From Streptomyces nigra (GTDB lineage: Bacteria; Actinomycetota; Actinomycetes; Streptomycetales; Streptomycetaceae): a stretch of 64,000 bases of DNA. Positions 7,980-15,210 of the stretch are shown one piece after another (position 1 is the first letter of the stretch; the number at the start of each line of letters is the position of its first letter). A model generated the notes under the pieces. It was not told where the DNA came from and did no database searches. It worked only from the letters and a program-made list of their open reading frames with translations. Made by a program: the position numbers and the translations under genes. The stretch spans positions 4,270,501-4,334,500 of the forward strand of contig NZ_CP029043.1 in NCBI RefSeq assembly GCF_003074055.1, in the 5' to 3' direction.

Positions 7980-9173
7980 ATGTCGTACGTAGAGATGCCG
8001 GGTGCGAAGGTTCCCATCCGGATGTGGACCGACCCGGCGACGGTCGAGGAGTCCGCGCTCCAGCAGCTGCGGAACGTCGCGACCCTGCCGTGGATCAAGG
8101 GCCTGGCCGTGATGCCGGACGTGCACTACGGCAAGGGCGCGACGGTCGGGTCCGTCATCGCGATGCACGGGGCCGTGTGCCCCGCCGCGGTGGGCGTGGA
8201 CATCGGCTGCGGGATGTCGGCGGTCAAGACGTCTCTCACGGCCAACGACCTGCCGGGGGACCTGTCGCGGCTCCGGTCGAAGATCGAGCAGGCCATCCCG
8301 GTGGGCCGGGGCATGCACGACAGCCCCGTCGACCCGGCGCGGCTGCACGGCTTCGGCACGGCCGGGTGGGACGCCTTCTGGGGCCGTTTCGGCGGGATCG
8401 CCGACGCGGTGAAGTTCCGTGAGGAGCGGGCCACCAAGCAGATGGGCACGCTCGGCTCGGGCAACCACTTCATCGAGCTGTGCACCGACACCGAGGGAGC
8501 GGTGTGGCTGATGCTGCACTCCGGCTCGCGGAACATCGGCAAGGAACTCGCCGAGTTCCACATCGGCGTCGCCCAGAAGCTCCCGCACAACCAGGGCCTG
8601 GTCGACCGCGACCTCGCCGTCTTCATCGCGGACACCCCGCAGATGGCGGCGTACCGCAACGACCTGTTCTGGGCGCAGGAGTACGCCAAGTACAACCGCA
8701 CGATCATGATGGCCCTGTTCAAGGACGTCGTCCGCAAGGAGTTCAAGAAGGCCAAGCCGGTCTTCGAGCCCGAGATCAGCGCCCACCACAACTATGTGGC
8801 CGAGGAGCGCTACGACGGTATGGACCTGCTCGTGACCCGCAAGGGCGCGATCCGGGCCGGCTCCGGCGACTACGGCATCATCCCCGGCTCCATGGGGACG
8901 GGCTCGTACATCGTGAAGGGCCTCGGGAACCCGCTGTCCTTCAACTCCGCCTCGCACGGGGCCGGTCGGCGCATGAGCCGTACCGCCGCGAAGAAGCGGT
9001 TCTCGACGAAGGACCTGGAGGAGCAGACACGAGGCGTGGAGTGCCGCAAGGACTCCGGTGTCGTGGACGAGATCCCGGGCGCCTACAAGCCCATCGAGCA
9101 GGTCATCGACCAGCAGCGGGACCTGGTGCAGGTCGTCGCGAAGCTGAAGCAGGTCGTCTGCGTCAAGGGCTGA
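7980..9173 (+). CDS. rtcB: RtcB family RNA ligase
   Basis: 397 aa, close to the E. coli RtcB length. RtcB joins RNA 3'-phosphate or 2',3'-cyclic phosphate ends to 5'-OH ends using GTP and Mn2+. All hallmark blocks are visible: M-P-D-V-H-Y-G-K-G, V-G-V-D-I-G-C-G-M, L-G-S-G-N-H-F-I-E, H-S-G-S-R, H-H-N-Y-V, G-S-M-G-T-G-S-Y, and S-H-G-A-G-R, whose His is the residue guanylylated in characterised RtcB. The ATG at 7980 follows GGGGAAGAG. No archease or RtcA/RtcR gene is nearby. It is divergent from the DUF3558 pair, with about 215 bp of comparatively AT-rich DNA between. Confidence 0.95.
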   Translation: MSYVEMPGAKVPIRMWTDPATVEESALQQLRNVATLPWIKGLAVMPDVHYGKGATVGSVIAMHGAVCPAAVGVDIGCGMSAVKTSLTANDLPGDLSRLRSKIEQAIPVGRGMHDSPVDPARLHGFGTAGWDAFWGRFGGIADAVKFREERATKQMGTLGSGNHFIELCTDTEGAVWLMLHSGSRNIGKELAEFHIGVAQKLPHNQGLVDRDLAVFIADTPQMAAYRNDLFWAQEYAKYNRTIMMALFKDVVRKEFKKAKPVFEPEISAHHNYVAEERYDGMDLLVTRKGAIRAGSGDYGIIPGSMGTGSYIVKGLGNPLSFNSASHGAGRRMSRTAAKKRFSTKDLEEQTRGVECRKDSGVVDEIPGAYKPIEQVIDQQRDLVQVVAKLKQVVCVKG

Positions 9174-9194
9174 CCGGCCCGCCGCGCACCCGGG

Positions 9195-9320
9195 CTACTT
9201 CGGTGCGTGGGTCACCGCGTAGATCATGACGAACGCCACGATGTGGATGCCGAAGAGGAAGTAGGCGAGCCACCACCACATCTGGCGTTCGTTGTGCGGG
9301 TCCTTGCCCGCGGGGCTCAC
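9195..9320 (-). CDS. 41-aa single-pass membrane protein (DUF6126-like)
   Basis: 41 aa, GTG start at 9320. The start codon overlaps the SDR stop codon in a GTGA junction, with GGGAGG upstream inside the SDR gene, so its translation is probably coupled to SDR. It has a polar N-terminus (K-D-P-H-N-E-R-Q-M), then W-W-W and one hydrophobic helix (about residues 15-36), ending T-H-A-P-K. The N-E-R-Q-M-W-W-W signature resembles the small Streptomyces family I recall as DUF6126. Function unknown. Confidence 0.75.
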   Translation of the reverse strand: MSPAGKDPHNERQMWWWLAYFLFGIHIVAFVMIYAVTHAPK

Positions 9321-10096
9321 GGGGCCTCCCTGTGCACCTTGGTGTTGGACGCCTGGGCCCGGGGGCGGACGACCAGCAGGTCGATGTTCACGTGGCTCGG
9401 GCGGGTGACCGCCCAGGTGATCGTGTCGGCGACGTCGTCGGCGGTCAGCGGCTCGGCCACGCCCTCGTAGACCTTCGCGGCCTTCTCGGCGTCGCCGCCG
9501 AAGCGGGTCAGCGCGAACTCCTCGGTCCGCACCATGCCGGGGGCCACCTCGATCACCCGCACCGGCTTGCCGACGATCTCCAGGCGCAGGGTCTCCGCCA
9601 GGACGTGCGCGCCGTGCTTGGCCGCGACGTATCCGGCGCCGCCCTCGTAGGCGGCGTGTCCGGCGGTGGAGGAGACGACCACCACGGTGCCGTCGCCGCT
9701 CGCCTCCAGCCTGGGCAGCAGCGCCTGCGTGAGATTCAGGGTGCCGATGACGTTCGTCTCGTACATCGTGCGCCAGTCGTCCGGGTCGCCGGTGGCCACC
9801 GGGTCGGCGCCGAGGGCCCCGCCCGCGTTGTTGACGAGGACGCCGACCGTGCGGAACGCCGTCGCGAACTCGTCCACGGCCGCGCGGTCCGTGACGTCCA
9901 GCTGGTAGGCGGTGGCGGAGTGGCCGGCCGCGGTGATCTCCTCGGCCAGCGCCTCGATCCGGTCCTTGCGGCGGGCGGTGAGGACCACGCGGTAGCCGGC
10001 GGCGGCCAGTTGCCGTGCCGTGGCGGCTCCGATCCCGCTGCTCGCACCGGTCACGACGGCGATGCGGGAGGCGGCGGACGGTGCGGCGCTCGGCAT
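9317..10096 (-). CDS. Short-chain dehydrogenase/reductase (YdfG-like)
   Basis: 259 aa classical SDR: nucleotide-binding T-G-A-S-S-G-I-G near residues 16-23, N-N-A-G near 90, catalytic Ser in V-V-S-S-T-A-G and Y-x-x-x-K in Y-V-A-A-K. An Arg two residues after the first strand (T-A-R-R) suggests NADP(H) preference. This is the NADP-dependent 3-hydroxy-acid/serine dehydrogenase type of SDR; the true substrate is unknown. The ATG at 10096 has CAGGAGC upstream. It forms a two-gene unit with the tiny membrane protein downstream. Confidence 0.88.
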   Translation of the reverse strand: MPSAAPSAASRIAVVTGASSGIGAATARQLAAAGYRVVLTARRKDRIEALAEEITAAGHSATAYQLDVTDRAAVDEFATAFRTVGVLVNNAGGALGADPVATGDPDDWRTMYETNVIGTLNLTQALLPRLEASGDGTVVVVSSTAGHAAYEGGAGYVAAKHGAHVLAETLRLEIVGKPVRVIEVAPGMVRTEEFALTRFGGDAEKAAKVYEGVAEPLTADDVADTITWAVTRPSHVNIDLLVVRPRAQASNTKVHREAP

Positions 10097-10200
10097 GGGT
10101 GCTCCTGGTGCGGGGTCGGGTTCACGGGCTGCACGGCCAGGATAGGCGGGCCGTGCGGTGGGACAATGGGATGGGTGATCCCCAGGGCAGGAGGTGGATC

Positions 10201-10635
10201 ATGGGACAGGCACGTGAGGCCATGGACCGGCTGACCGCGGCGATCACCACCGCGGACTCCGCCGCCATCGCCGAGGTCTACGCGAAGGACGCGGTCGCCG
10301 TGACACCGGACGGCGGGGAGCTGCACGGCCGTGACGACATCACCGCCTACTGGCGGCAGATGAGCCAGGCGGTACCCGACGGCAGCTACGAGTCCGTGCA
10401 CGCCTACGAGGTCGGTGACACCGCCATCGACGAGGGCGTCTTCCACGGCCACAACACCGGGCCGATCCAGTTGGCGACGGGCGAGACGCTGCCCGCGACC
10501 CAGAAGGAGATCAGGATCCGCGGCGTGGACTTCGCCAAGGTCGACGACGAAGGGCGGATCGTCGACTACCGGCTCTACTTCGACGAGATGGAGTTCCTGG
10601 GGCAGCTGGGGCTGCTGCCGGACGAGCCGTCCTGA
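10201..10635 (+). CDS. SgcJ/EcaC-type NTF2-like protein
   Basis: 144 aa. The start at ATG 10201 is fixed by a good AGGAGG nine nt upstream. It has the small cone-shaped NTF2/SnoaL-like fold pattern: helical N-terminus (A-M-D-R-L-T-A-A-I), Y-A-K-D-A-V-A-V-T-P-D-G-G, G-R-D-D-I-T-A-Y-W, then alternating strands. This family appears as stand-alone ester-cyclase-like or stress proteins; the substrate cannot be told from sequence. The promoter should lie in the 104-bp gap shared with the divergent SDR gene. Confidence 0.75.
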   Translation: MGQAREAMDRLTAAITTADSAAIAEVYAKDAVAVTPDGGELHGRDDITAYWRQMSQAVPDGSYESVHAYEVGDTAIDEGVFHGHNTGPIQLATGETLPATQKEIRIRGVDFAKVDDEGRIVDYRLYFDEMEFLGQLGLLPDEPS

Positions 10636-10654
10636 GCCCCGCCGGTGCCGCGGA

Positions 10655-10990
10655 TCAGTTGCCCCGCGGCACGTACATGATGATCGCCATGCCGGCGAGG
10701 CAGACCAGCGCGCCCGTGACGTCCCACCGGTCCGGGCGGTAGCCGTCCGCAACCATCCCCCAGGCCAGCGATCCGGCCACGAAGACTCCGCCGTAGGCGG
10801 CGAGGATACGGCCGAAGTTCGCGTCGGGCTGGAGCGTGGCGACGAAGCCGTAGGCGCCGAGGGCCAGTACGCCCGCGCCGATCCACAGCAGGCCGCGGTT
10901 TTCGCGCACGCCCTGCCAGACCAGCCAGGCGCCGCCGATCTCGAACAGGGCGGCGACGACGAAGAGGGCGGCGGAACGCAGGATGAGCAT
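10655..10990 (-). CDS. YnfA family (UPF0060) small membrane protein
   Basis: 111 aa with four hydrophobic helices, typical of YnfA, a short SMR-like inner-membrane protein. Recognisable family features are A-A-L-F-E-I-G-G-A-W-L near residue 13, A-Y-G-G-V-F-V near 65 and W-G-M-V-A-D-G-Y. Some SMR relatives export cations or drugs, but YnfA function is not established. ATG at 10990. It lies convergent with the NTF2-like gene and upstream-adjacent to the HxlR regulator on the same strand, 29 bp away, so the two may be co-transcribed. Confidence 0.88.
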   Translation of the reverse strand: MLILRSAALFVVAALFEIGGAWLVWQGVRENRGLLWIGAGVLALGAYGFVATLQPDANFGRILAAYGGVFVAGSLAWGMVADGYRPDRWDVTGALVCLAGMAIIMYVPRGN

Positions 10991-11019
10991 GGCCCTCAGC
11001 CTGGCATGCCGCTGAGACG

Positions 11020-11430
11020 CTACGGGGCCTCGGGACCCTCTGCGTCGTAGCGTTCGCGGGCCCGGTGCACCTCGTCGAAGTGGGTCTCGGCCCAGTGCTT
11101 CACGGCCGTCAGCAGCTGGGCGAGGTTCTGCCCCAGCGCGGTCAGCTCGTAGTCGACGCGCACCGGGACGGACGGGGTGACGGTGCGGGTGAGCAGGCCG
11201 TCGCGTTCGAGCGAGCGCAGGGTCTGGGTGAGCATCTTGGGGCTGACGCCGGCGATCTTGCGGCCCAGGTCGCTGTAGCGCAGCGGGCCGGGGGCGAGGG
11301 CGGAGACGACGAGGCTGACCCACTTGTCGCTGATGCGGTCCAGGAGCTGGTTGGTGGGACAGCTCCTGAGGAAGGCGTCGTACTCGACGCGGGCCTGCTC
11401 GCGCCGCTGGGCCGCCGTCCTGGTCGCCAT
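11020..11430 (-). CDS. HxlR family transcriptional regulator
   Basis: 136 aa winged-helix protein of the HxlR type: S-D-K-W-V-S-L-V-V in the first helix, L-R-Y-S-D-L-G-R-K-I-A-G-V-S-P-K-M-L-T-Q-T-L-R-type recognition region, and the wing with V-P-V-R-V-D-Y-E-L-T. A cysteine in R-S-C-P (about residue 24) sits where redox- or aldehyde-sensing HxlR proteins keep one, so thiol sensing is possible. It is divergent from a quinone oxidoreductase-like gene, which it probably controls together with itself. Confidence 0.9.
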   Translation of the reverse strand: MATRTAAQRREQARVEYDAFLRSCPTNQLLDRISDKWVSLVVSALAPGPLRYSDLGRKIAGVSPKMLTQTLRSLERDGLLTRTVTPSVPVRVDYELTALGQNLAQLLTAVKHWAETHFDEVHRARERYDAEGPEAP

Positions 11431-11462
11431 GACTCACCTCCGGGATATGTACGCACTCTCAG

Positions 11463-11492
11463 GTAACTACTTACTGCTGGATAGTAACTCTT
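11463..11492. promoter_or_regulatory. Candidate HxlR operator
   Basis: In the intergenic region between divergent regulator and oxidoreductase genes, GTAACTACTTAC (11463-11474) has inverted ends (GTAA/TTAC), and TAGTAACT follows at about 11482-11489. The AT-rich cluster stands out from its surroundings and is well placed to repress both genes. Inference from position and symmetry only. Confidence 0.35.
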
Positions 11493-11558
11493 CCTAGGGT
11501 TGTGAGCGCGGGGCGGGAGAACGTCCCCGTCGACGCTGACGAAACCAAGGAGAACGCT

Positions 11559-12449
11559 GTGCGTGCTGTCGTGGTGGACTCGTTCGGTGGGCCGGAGGCC
11601 GTGGAGGTCGTGGAGACCGCGGTACCGGAGCCCGGTGCGAGGGAGATACGGATCAAGGTGGCGGCGGCCGCGCTGAACCCGGTGGACGCGGGGGTGCGCT
11701 CCGGTGTCTTCGGAGGCGCGGGGAAGCGGATCGGACTGGGCTGGGATGTCGCCGGCACGGTGGACGCGGTGGGCGTCGCCACCTCGTGGAGTGTGGGCGA
11801 CGCGGTGGTCGCGCTCGACCACGGGATGGTCAAGCCGCTGGGCACCCACGCCGAGTACGTGGTGGTGGACGCGACCGCCGCCGCGACGGCGCCGGTGACC
11901 GTGGACGTGGTGCACGCGGCGGCACTGCCGCTGAACGCGCTGACCGCCGCCCAGGCGCTGGACCGGCTGGAACTCGCCCCGGGACGGTCGCTGCTGGTGA
12001 CGGGGGCCGCGGGGGCGGTCGGCGGGTACGCCGTCCAGCTCGCCGCGCTTCAGGGCATCGCCGTCACGGCACTGGCCCGCGAGACGGATGAGGAGTTCGT
12101 ACGGTCGCTGGGGGCGGCCGGTTTCACGGCCGCCGACCCCGGAGCCAGGAACTTCGACGCCGTGCTGGACGCCGCCGTCCTGGGCGAACCGGCGCTGGAG
12201 TGGGTGCGGGACGGGGGCGCCTACCTCGGCGTCATCCCGCACACGGAGCCCGCGCCGGTGCGCGGGGTGCGGACCGGGGCGGTCGAGGTGAGCGCCGACG
12301 GCGCGCGGCTGGCCGAGCTGGTCCGGCTGGTGGACGAAGGCGTGCTGACCCTCCGGGTGGCCGAGACCTACGCCCTGGACGACGCGGCGAAGGCGCACGC
12401 CCGGCTGGACGAGGGCGGCGTCCGCGGCCGGCTCGTGCTCGTTCCGTAG
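11559..12449 (+). CDS. NADPH-dependent quinone oxidoreductase-like MDR protein
   Basis: 296 aa medium-chain dehydrogenase/reductase of the zinc-free quinone oxidoreductase type. The N-terminal GroES-like part contains A-A-A-L-N-P-V-D and G-W-D-V-A-G-T-V; the Rossmann motif G-A-A-G-A-V-G lies near 150. No structural or catalytic zinc cysteines are seen. GTG start at 11559 with AAGGAGAA upstream. Its divergence from HxlR suggests a quinone or electrophile-detoxifying role, as in YodB/CatR-type systems. The final codons are followed by an imperfect repeat of the gene's own 3' end. Confidence 0.88.
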   Translation: MRAVVVDSFGGPEAVEVVETAVPEPGAREIRIKVAAAALNPVDAGVRSGVFGGAGKRIGLGWDVAGTVDAVGVATSWSVGDAVVALDHGMVKPLGTHAEYVVVDATAAATAPVTVDVVHAAALPLNALTAAQALDRLELAPGRSLLVTGAAGAVGGYAVQLAALQGIAVTALARETDEEFVRSLGAAGFTAADPGARNFDAVLDAAVLGEPALEWVRDGGAYLGVIPHTEPAPVRGVRTGAVEVSADGARLAELVRLVDEGVLTLRVAETYALDDAAKAHARLDEGGVRGRLVLVP

Positions 12450-12487
12450 TCCTGGTGGTCCGCGGCCGGCTCGTGCTGGTCCCGTGG
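12420..12487. repeat. Imperfect tandem duplication across the oxidoreductase stop codon
   Basis: The last 30 bp of the oxidoreductase gene (12420-12449) recur at 12458-12487 with 27 of 30 positions identical; the TAG stop of the first copy reads TGG in the second. The second copy falls between the two convergent genes and reaches to the AraC-type gene stop. Confidence 0.85.
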
Positions 12488-12489
12488 CA

Positions 12490-13302
12490 CTACCGGCTGT
12501 CGGCGCGGGCGTAGGCGGTGGGTGACACGCCGATCGTCGAGGTGAAGTCACGGACCAGGTGGGCCTGGTCGGCGTAGCCGAGTTCCTGGGCGAGGGCGGC
12601 CCAGTCGACGTCGGTGCCGGCGCGTTCGAGGGCGTCGTGGATGCGGTACCGCAGGATGCACCACTTGGGGCTGACGCCCACGTACGAGGAGAAGAGGCGT
12701 TGCAGGGCGCGCACCGACAGTCCCTCGTCCCGCGCGAGGCCGGCGACGCGGCGGATCGTGCGGTCGGCGCGGATCCGGGCGACCAGGTCGACGGCGAGGT
12801 CCGCCTGGGGGTCTGGTTCGTGGGGGAGGGCGAGGAGGAAGGAGTCGAGGGCGGCCACCCGGGCGTCGTCGCCGGCCGGACTCACGATCGTGCGGGCGGT
12901 GTCCGCGGTGGCGGCGGGGAAGACCTCCGCCGCGTCGAGCGCGCGGCCCGTCCAGCGGGACACCGGCGCGTCGGGGGCGTGGGGGCGGAAGCCGCCGGGC
13001 CGGAACTTCACCCCGCAGACCCGGCCCCGGCCGGTGAGCTTGCGGGTGTAGAGGCCGAGCGCGACGCCGGTGAGCTCGGCGTAGGGGCCGCCCTCGTCCT
13101 CGTCCCACTGGAAGGTCAGATTGACGGACGGGTGCGGGACGATGTGGGAGGCGTACGGCTCGGGCAGGTCCCAGTCGATCAGCCAGTACCACTCGACATA
13201 CCGGCGCAGCGGCTCGGCGGGCGCGTGACGCCGGAACCGGACGCGGCGGAGCAGCCCGGACGGGTCGACGATCCCGCGGGTGTCCTGGCGGGGTGCCTCC
13301 AT
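12490..13302 (-). CDS. AraC family transcriptional regulator
   Basis: 270 aa. The N-terminal sensor region (about 15-160) is of the DUF6597 type, with H-A-P-A-E-P-L-R-R-Y-V-E-W-Y-W and V-K-F-R-P-G-G-F-R-P. The C-terminal AraC double helix-turn-helix (about 170-265) has L-S-V-R-A-L-Q-R-L-F and D-Q-A-H-L-V-R-D-F, the latter the conserved second HTH. ATG at 13302. Three 12-bp repeats lie directly upstream of the start. The target is unknown; the divergent neighbour is a DinB/mycothiol-dependent-like protein. Confidence 0.88.
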   Translation of the reverse strand: MEAPRQDTRGIVDPSGLLRRVRFRRHAPAEPLRRYVEWYWLIDWDLPEPYASHIVPHPSVNLTFQWDEDEGGPYAELTGVALGLYTRKLTGRGRVCGVKFRPGGFRPHAPDAPVSRWTGRALDAAEVFPAATADTARTIVSPAGDDARVAALDSFLLALPHEPDPQADLAVDLVARIRADRTIRRVAGLARDEGLSVRALQRLFSSYVGVSPKWCILRYRIHDALERAGTDVDWAALAQELGYADQAHLVRDFTSTIGVSPTAYARADSR

Positions 13303-13315
13303 GGGCGGATCGTAC

Positions 13316-13351
13316 GTCGCGTTCCTCGTCGCGTTCGTTGTCGCGTTTGTT
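13316..13351. repeat. Three 12-bp tandem repeats upstream of the AraC-type gene
   Basis: Units GTCGCGTTCCTC, GTCGCGTTCGTT and GTCGCGTTTGTT (13316-13327, 13328-13339, 13340-13351) lie between the divergent start codons, 14 bp from the AraC-type start. Three evenly spaced copies of one motif in a regulator's own promoter are consistent with autoregulation. Confidence 0.6.
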
Positions 13352-13389
13352 CAAGAGGGGCGGCCCCCGGTGTCCCTACGGTCGGGGGC

Positions 13390-13998
13390 ATGGACGCATA
13401 CAGGGTGGAGACGTACGGCATCGGGGAGCTGCTGGACCGCGCGTGCGAGCGGGCGGTGCCGGTGGTGCGGGGTGTGCCCGACGGGGCGCTGGGCGCGCGG
13501 ACGCCGTGTGCCGAGTACGACGTGAAGGCGCTGGTCAACCATCTCTTCCAGGTGGTGGTGCAGTTCCAGCGGCTGGCCGTGCGGGAGGGGGCCGACTTCG
13601 GGGAGACCCCGGATCTGGTCGGCTCGGATCCCGCGTGGCGGGAGCGGCTTGCGGACGAGGCCCGCCGGGTGGTGGCGGCGTGGTCGGCGCCGGGGGTGGA
13701 GGACGGGACGACGGGGGCGATGGGGATGCCCGCGCGGCTGGTCGGCGCGATGGTGCTGCTGGATCTCACCGTGCACGTGTGGGATCTGGCGCGGGCGACG
13801 GGCCAGGAGTTCCCGGGGTGCGACGAGGCGGTTCTGGCGGAGCTGGCGGGGGCGGTGGAGACGCTGGAGCCGACGGCGCGGGCGATGGGGGCGTTCGGGG
13901 AGCCGGTGCCGGCGCCCGAGGGGGCGACCGCGTTCGAGCTGCTGCTCGCGCGGACGGGCCGGGATCCGCGCTGGGATGCTCGACCGGCTCCGCGCTGA
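13390..13998 (+). CDS. TIGR03086-like metal-binding DinB/mycothiol-maleylpyruvate isomerase fold protein
   Basis: 202 aa. Helical bundle of the mycothiol-dependent maleylpyruvate isomerase N-terminal/DinB superfamily: T-P-C-A-E-Y-D-V-K-A-L-V-N-H-L (metal-binding His in N-H-L), later L-D-L-T-V-H-V-W-D-L-A-R-A-T-G-Q (second metal His in V-H-x-W-D). Members often use a metal and mycothiol, or have unknown substrates. ATG at 13390; no strong ribosome-binding site was recognised. The C-terminal codons run into a degenerate 12-bp repeat tract, so the tail (D-P-R-W-D-A-R-P-A-P-R) may be recent sequence. Confidence 0.8.
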   Translation: MDAYRVETYGIGELLDRACERAVPVVRGVPDGALGARTPCAEYDVKALVNHLFQVVVQFQRLAVREGADFGETPDLVGSDPAWRERLADEARRVVAAWSAPGVEDGTTGAMGMPARLVGAMVLLDLTVHVWDLARATGQEFPGCDEAVLAELAGAVETLEPTARAMGAFGEPVPAPEGATAFELLLARTGRDPRWDARPAPR

Positions 13999-14043
13999 GA
14001 TCCACGCTGGGACCCGCGCCGGATCCGTACTGGGATCCGCGGT
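13961..14043. repeat. Degenerate 12-bp tandem repeat straddling a stop codon
   Basis: About seven units related to GGGATCCGCGCT run from the last codons of the DinB-like gene (13961) to just before the luciferase-like gene promoter (14043), with unit lengths 11-13. The stop codon of the upstream gene lies within the array. Confidence 0.6.
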
Positions 14044-14077
14044 GGGAATAGCCCATGGGGGGTCACCGTTCTCCGGG

Positions 14078-14105
14078 TATAGTTGAACCATAAACAACCT
14101 GGAGG
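14078..14105 (+). promoter_or_regulatory. Promoter, candidate operator and RBS of the monooxygenase pair
   Basis: TATAGT (14078-14083) is a near-consensus -10. It overlaps an inverted repeat GTTG (14082-14085)/CAAC (14095-14098), which would cover the transcription start, and GGAGG (14101-14105) precedes the ATG by 10 nt. No convincing -35 was seen, which would suit an activator- or repressor-controlled promoter. The predicted leader is only about 25 nt. Confidence 0.5.
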
Positions 14106-14115
14106 GTGAGCGACC

Positions 14116-15210
14116 ATGCAGTTCGGGATCTTCAGCGTCGGCGACGTCACGCCGGACCCCACGACCGGCCGCACGCCGACCGAGCGCGACCGCATCAAGG
14201 CCATGGTCGCCATCGCCCTGAAGGCGGAGGAGGTCGGCCTGGACGTCTTCGCGACCGGCGAGCACCACAACCCGCCGTTCGTGCCGTCCTCGCCGACCAC
14301 CATGCTCGGCTACATCGCGGCCCGCACCGAGCGGCTCGTCCTGTCGACCTCGACCACGCTCATCACCACGAACGACCCGGTGAAGATCGCCGAGGACTTC
14401 GCGATGCTCCAGCACCTGGCCGACGGCCGGATGGACCTCATGATGGGCCGCGGCAACACCGGCCCGGTCTACCCCTGGTTCGGCAAGGACATCCGCCAGG
14501 GCATCAACCTCGCCATCGAGAACTACGCCCTGCTGCACCGCCTGTGGCGCGAGGACGTCGTGAACTGGGAAGGCAAGTTCCGCACCCCGCTGCAGGGCTT
14601 CACCTCCACGCCCCGGCCGCTGGACGGCGTACCGCCGTTCGTCTGGCACGGCTCCATCCGCTCCCCGGAGATCGCCGAGCAGGCCGCGTACTACGGCGAC
14701 GGCTTCTTCCACAACAACATCTTCTGGCCCGCCGACCACACCAAGCGGATGGTCGAGCTGTACCGCACCCGGTACGCGCACTACGGGCACGGGACCCCCG
14801 AGCAGGCGATCGTCGGGCTGGGCGGGCAGGTGTTCATGCGGAAGAACTCGCAGGACGCCGTGCGCGAGTTCCGCCCGTACTTCGACAACGCGCCGGTGTA
14901 CGGCCACGGGCCCTCGCTGGAGGACTTCGCCGAGCAGACGCCGCTGACCGTCGGCTCCCCGCAGCAGGTGATCGAGAAGACGCTCGCCTTCCGGGACTAC
15001 GCCGGCGACTACCAGCGCCAGCTGTTCCTGATGGACCACGCCGGGCTGCCGCTGAAGACCGTCCTGGAGCAGCTCGACCTGCTCGGCGAGGAGGTCGTCC
15101 CGGTGCTGCGCAAGGAGTTCGCCGCCCGGCGCCCGGCCGGGGTGCCGGACGCCCCGACCCACGCCTCGCTGCTGGCCCGCAGGGACGCCGAGGAGGTGAC
15201 CGTCGCATGA
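14116..15210 (+). CDS. Luciferase-like FMN-dependent monooxygenase (CE1758-like)
   Basis: 364 aa single-domain TIM-barrel LLM oxidoreductase. Seen: N-terminal M-Q-F-G-I-F-S-V-G-D, G-E-H-H-N-P-P-F (the E-H-H motif of the family), T-T-L-I-T-T-N-D-P-V-K-I-A-E-D-F, and M-M-G-R-G-N-T-G-P-V-Y-P-W-F-G. It uses reduced FMN and O2 on an unknown organic substrate. The next gene, overlapping by 4 bp, is an NADPH:FMN reductase that would supply FMNH2; this matches the pair I recall as CE1758/CE1759. Confidence 0.88.
   Translation: MQFGIFSVGDVTPDPTTGRTPTERDRIKAMVAIALKAEEVGLDVFATGEHHNPPFVPSSPTTMLGYIAARTERLVLSTSTTLITTNDPVKIAEDFAMLQHLADGRMDLMMGRGNTGPVYPWFGKDIRQGINLAIENYALLHRLWREDVVNWEGKFRTPLQGFTSTPRPLDGVPPFVWHGSIRSPEIAEQAAYYGDGFFHNNIFWPADHTKRMVELYRTRYAHYGHGTPEQAIVGLGGQVFMRKNSQDAVREFRPYFDNAPVYGHGPSLEDFAEQTPLTVGSPQQVIEKTLAFRDYAGDYQRQLFLMDHAGLPLKTVLEQLDLLGEEVVPVLRKEFAARRPAGVPDAPTHASLLARRDAEEVTVA

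Noticed and set aside
13351..15162. 603-codon minus-strand open frame
   Set aside because: Runs opposite the luciferase-like monooxygenase and DinB-like genes, which have clear motifs.
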